DNA from: Pseudaminobacter salicylatoxidans
GTDB taxonomy: Bacteria > Pseudomonadota > Alphaproteobacteria > Rhizobiales > Rhizobiaceae
Length of the DNA: 64,000 nucleotides
Direction of reading: 5' to 3'
NCBI RefSeq assembly: GCF_003148475.1
Contig: NZ_QGGG01000014.1
Location: 62,001-126,000 of the forward strand
Part shown: positions 62,078-64,000 of the stretch, piece after piece
Numbering within the stretch: position 1 is the stretch's first letter
Layout of the letters: the number at the start of each line of letters is the position of its first letter
Translations under genes and position numbers: made by a program
The notes under the pieces: model-generated
What the model was told of the DNA's origin: nothing
The model's database searches: none
What the model saw: only the letters and a program-made list of their open reading frames with translations

Positions 62078-62863
62078 TCACCCCGGCCGGTTGCTCAGAT
62101 AGCTGCCCTTGTCGCGGAAGATGCGCAGCGACGTCAGCCGGCCGCTGTAAAAGCAGCCGGTGTCGATATTGATGCGGCCGCGCTGCATACCGGCATCCAG
62201 CACCGGCGTATGACCGTGCACCACATATTTCGTCAGCGGATGCGGGCTCTCGTAGAAAGCCGAGCGGATATAGATCAGATCGTCGTCGGACTGCTGGTCC
62301 AGTTCCAGTTCAGGCCGGATTCCGGCATGGACGAAGACATAACGTTCGGCCTCGACCATGATCGGCAGCGAGCGCAGGAAGGCGACATGCGAAGCTGGGA
62401 TCGCGCTGCGCACCGCCTCATCGACGCGACGCGAAGACTGATGGACCTGCCCCAGCCTGTCATGGTCGATGCCATAGGACAGCAGCGTCGCCTGCGCGCC
62501 CATCAGCATCCAGTCGAGCAGCGACAGACGCCCGTCCAGATAGTCCAGCATCGCCACTTCGTGATTGCCGGTCAGGCAGACACGTTCGAATCCTTCCGGT
62601 GGCGGGGCCATAAGATGCTCGATGACCTGACAGGGTTCCGGCCCCCGGTCGATATAGTCGCCCAGCATGATGATGAGCTTGCGGCCGGGAAGCGCCACGG
62701 CATCCGCAGTGATTTCGCGCTCCAGGGCGACCAGTTCGCTCAGGCAGCCATGCACGTCGCCTATGGCGTAAACCGCAGTACCCGCAATATCGAGCCGCAG
62801 TCGCATGCGCCGTTCACGGCTTGCATTCCTGTCCAGACCGAAGAAGCCGGCCAGCGTCTTCAT
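62078..62863 (-). CDS. PPP-family serine/threonine phosphatase-like metallophosphoesterase
   Basis: A 261-residue protein with the three PPP/ApaH motifs: AIGDVHGCLSELV, MLGDYIDRGPEPCQ, and CLTGNHEVAM. The C-terminal HGHTPVLD completes the metal site. It could be a protein phosphatase or a diadenosine-tetraphosphatase-like enzyme. The ATG at 62863 (GAGG eight bases upstream) is preferred; the frame extends 53 codons further but that part is not family-like. It converges with galU. Confidence 0.87.
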   Translation of the reverse strand: MKTLAGFFGLDRNASRERRMRLRLDIAGTAVYAIGDVHGCLSELVALEREITADAVALPGRKLIIMLGDYIDRGPEPCQVIEHLMAPPPEGFERVCLTGNHEVAMLDYLDGRLSLLDWMLMGAQATLLSYGIDHDRLGQVHQSSRRVDEAVRSAIPASHVAFLRSLPIMVEAERYVFVHAGIRPELELDQQSDDDLIYIRSAFYESPHPLTKYVVHGHTPVLDAGMQRGRINIDTGCFYSGRLTSLRIFRDKGSYLSNRPG

Positions 62864-63304
62864 CGAATGCCTCACATCCCGCAGCAGCGGCCGCTCATGA
62901 ACGCCCATGTCCCTCGACGCCGGCAAAACACCAGTCGTCCCTCTTTTCAGCAGCATCGCCCCGATTGGCCGCCAATCCCCGAGAATTTTCCGGGCCATCG
63001 CGTTCCCGATCGCCCGCACCACTCAAACTAGCGCGGGATTGGCAACCGCCCATAGCGCTCGGCCTTGAGCGCGGATTGAGGCAACAGAATGGTGATCGGC
63101 CATCGCGAGAATACGTCCTGTGCCCCGCCCAGCCCGGACGCTCCAGCGATAGGACGAATGGCCCAGTTTGCGCTTACGTTTGGCAATGCATCACGCCACA
63201 CTGGATATTGTCCGGCGTTGCGGGCAAAAAGACTTGCGCGCGAATGCGCGGATATCGACCTGGTTCGCCGCGCATGGCGGCGGATCGCGACAGAGAGGAA
63301 CATT
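62864..63304. other. 441-base gap, no gene recognised
   Basis: This is the region between the divergent phosphatase and amino-acid-binding protein genes, and should carry both promoters. No supported coding frame was seen, and no clear operator. Confidence 0.4.
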
Positions 63305-64000
63305 ATGCGAATTGCAATGCGTATCGCCCTTGCGGCCTCTGCCATGGCCCTGGCGATCGGAACGGCCCAGGCGCAGGAAAAGACGCTGAAGATAGGCACG
63401 GAAGGCGCCTACCCGCCCTTCAACAACCTGACGGCCGACGGCAAGCTGGAAGGCTTCGACATCGACATCGCCAACGCGCTGTGCGACGAAATGCAGGTGA
63501 AGTGCGAGTTCGTCACCCAGGAATGGGACGGCATCATTCCCGCCCTGCAGGCCGGCAAGTTCGATGCCATCATCGCCCAGATGTCGATCACGCCCGAGCG
63601 CCAGAAGCAGGTGGACTTCACCGACAAATATATCGACACGCCGCCGGCTATCGTCGCGCCCAAGGACAGCGACCTCCAGGGCACCAGCAAGGAAGACCTC
63701 GCCGGCAAGACCATCGGCGTGCAGGGCTCGACCACCCATTTCATGTATGTCGAGAAGACCTACACCGACAGTGACGTACGGGCCTATCCGAGCGCGCAGG
63801 AATACCAGCTCGATATGGCGAACGGCCGCCTCGATGCCATCAATGACGACATCGTGTCGTTGCAGGAATGGCTGGATACGCCGGAAGGCGCTGCCTGCTG
63901 CAAGCTGATCGGTACGTTCAAGTCGGATCCGGAGATCCACGGCCCCGGCGCCGGCATCGCGCTGCGCAAGGGCGAGGACGAGCTGCGCGAAAAGTTCAAT
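63305..64000 (+). CDS. Amino-acid ABC transporter substrate-binding protein, 3' end outside the window
   Basis: 232 codons are open to the right edge. The signal peptide MRIAMRIALAASAMALAIGT (cleaved after AQA) is followed by LKIGTEGAYPPFNNLTADGK, the typical start of HisJ/ArgT-like binding proteins, and GFDIDIANALCDEM with GIIPALQAGKFDAIIAQMSI. A Cys pair (CDEMQVKC) in the first lobe is characteristic of lysine/arginine/ornithine/histidine-binding members. GAGAGGAAC precedes the ATG. Usual family length is about 260 residues, so some 25-30 residues are missing. The permease genes are expected to the right. Confidence 0.92.
   Translation, partial: MRIAMRIALAASAMALAIGTAQAQEKTLKIGTEGAYPPFNNLTADGKLEGFDIDIANALCDEMQVKCEFVTQEWDGIIPALQAGKFDAIIAQMSITPERQKQVDFTDKYIDTPPAIVAPKDSDLQGTSKEDLAGKTIGVQGSTTHFMYVEKTYTDSDVRAYPSAQEYQLDMANGRLDAINDDIVSLQEWLDTPEGAACCKLIGTFKSDPEIHGPGAGIALRKGEDELREKFN

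Overview
The window looks like chromosomal DNA of an alphaproteobacterium of the Hyphomicrobiales, most likely the Phyllobacteriaceae (Mesorhizobium/Aminobacter-like). Pointers are the high GC content, a DUF768-type small protein, an Entner-Doudoroff operon in the order zwf-pgl-edd, a RIME-like intergenic palindrome, and a displaced tRNA-His 3' half with A73, the alphaproteobacterial discriminator base. Genus is an inference; no 16S or other marker is present.

Bases 1 to about 11,666 are the right part of an integrated element of phage or satellite type. Its right boundary is the 3' half of tRNA-His(GTG) at 11,611-11,666, just past a tyrosine integrase. The integrase is translationally coupled to a zinc-finger protein gene. 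A divergent leftward operon carries an excisionase-like HTH protein, a 55-aa protein, a basic 346-aa protein, a DUF6074-like protein and two phage-type proteins, mostly with ATGA overlaps. Further left are an XRE regulator with twin 17-bp repeats in front of it, an isolated tail tape-measure-like gene, two small DNA-binding proteins, a trypsin-like serine protease and the C-terminal part of a HerA/YjgR-type ATPase cut by the window edge. No capsid, portal, terminase or other tail gene is visible, so this is either a decayed prophage or a phage satellite whose remainder lies to the left.

Bases 11.7-15.1 kb are a sparse zone of small membrane, secreted and hypothetical proteins with several strong hairpins. 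From 15.1 kb the content is ordinary metabolism: acetoacetyl-CoA ligase, an AsmA-like protein, and a putrescine block made of PotFGHI transport, two PuuA-like glutamine synthetase homologues, a PuuB-like oxidase and a PuuC-like aldehyde dehydrogenase. Interspersed are an EamA exporter, an ScfR/RamB-type regulator divergent from isocitrate lyase, an outer-membrane beta-barrel protein, a pseudo-receiver protein and a SleB-like hydrolase.

Bases 38.1-42.2 kb hold zwf-pgl-edd, converting glucose-6-phosphate to KDPG. From 42.2 to 53 kb is a surface-polysaccharide region: flippase-like protein, Wzz/GumC-like protein, a DUF6492/WecG/glycosyltransferase operon, a methyltransferase and a GT2 enzyme, interrupted by folD and a GlxA-type regulator. 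The right part contains a Tat-exported phosphoesterase, proC, a VapBC-like toxin-antitoxin pair, a homoserine-dehydrogenase-like/SAF oxidoreductase, a modABC-modE operon with a candidate ModE box, galU, a PPP-type phosphatase and an amino-acid ABC binding protein that runs off the right edge. galU fits with the polysaccharide genes because it supplies UDP-glucose.
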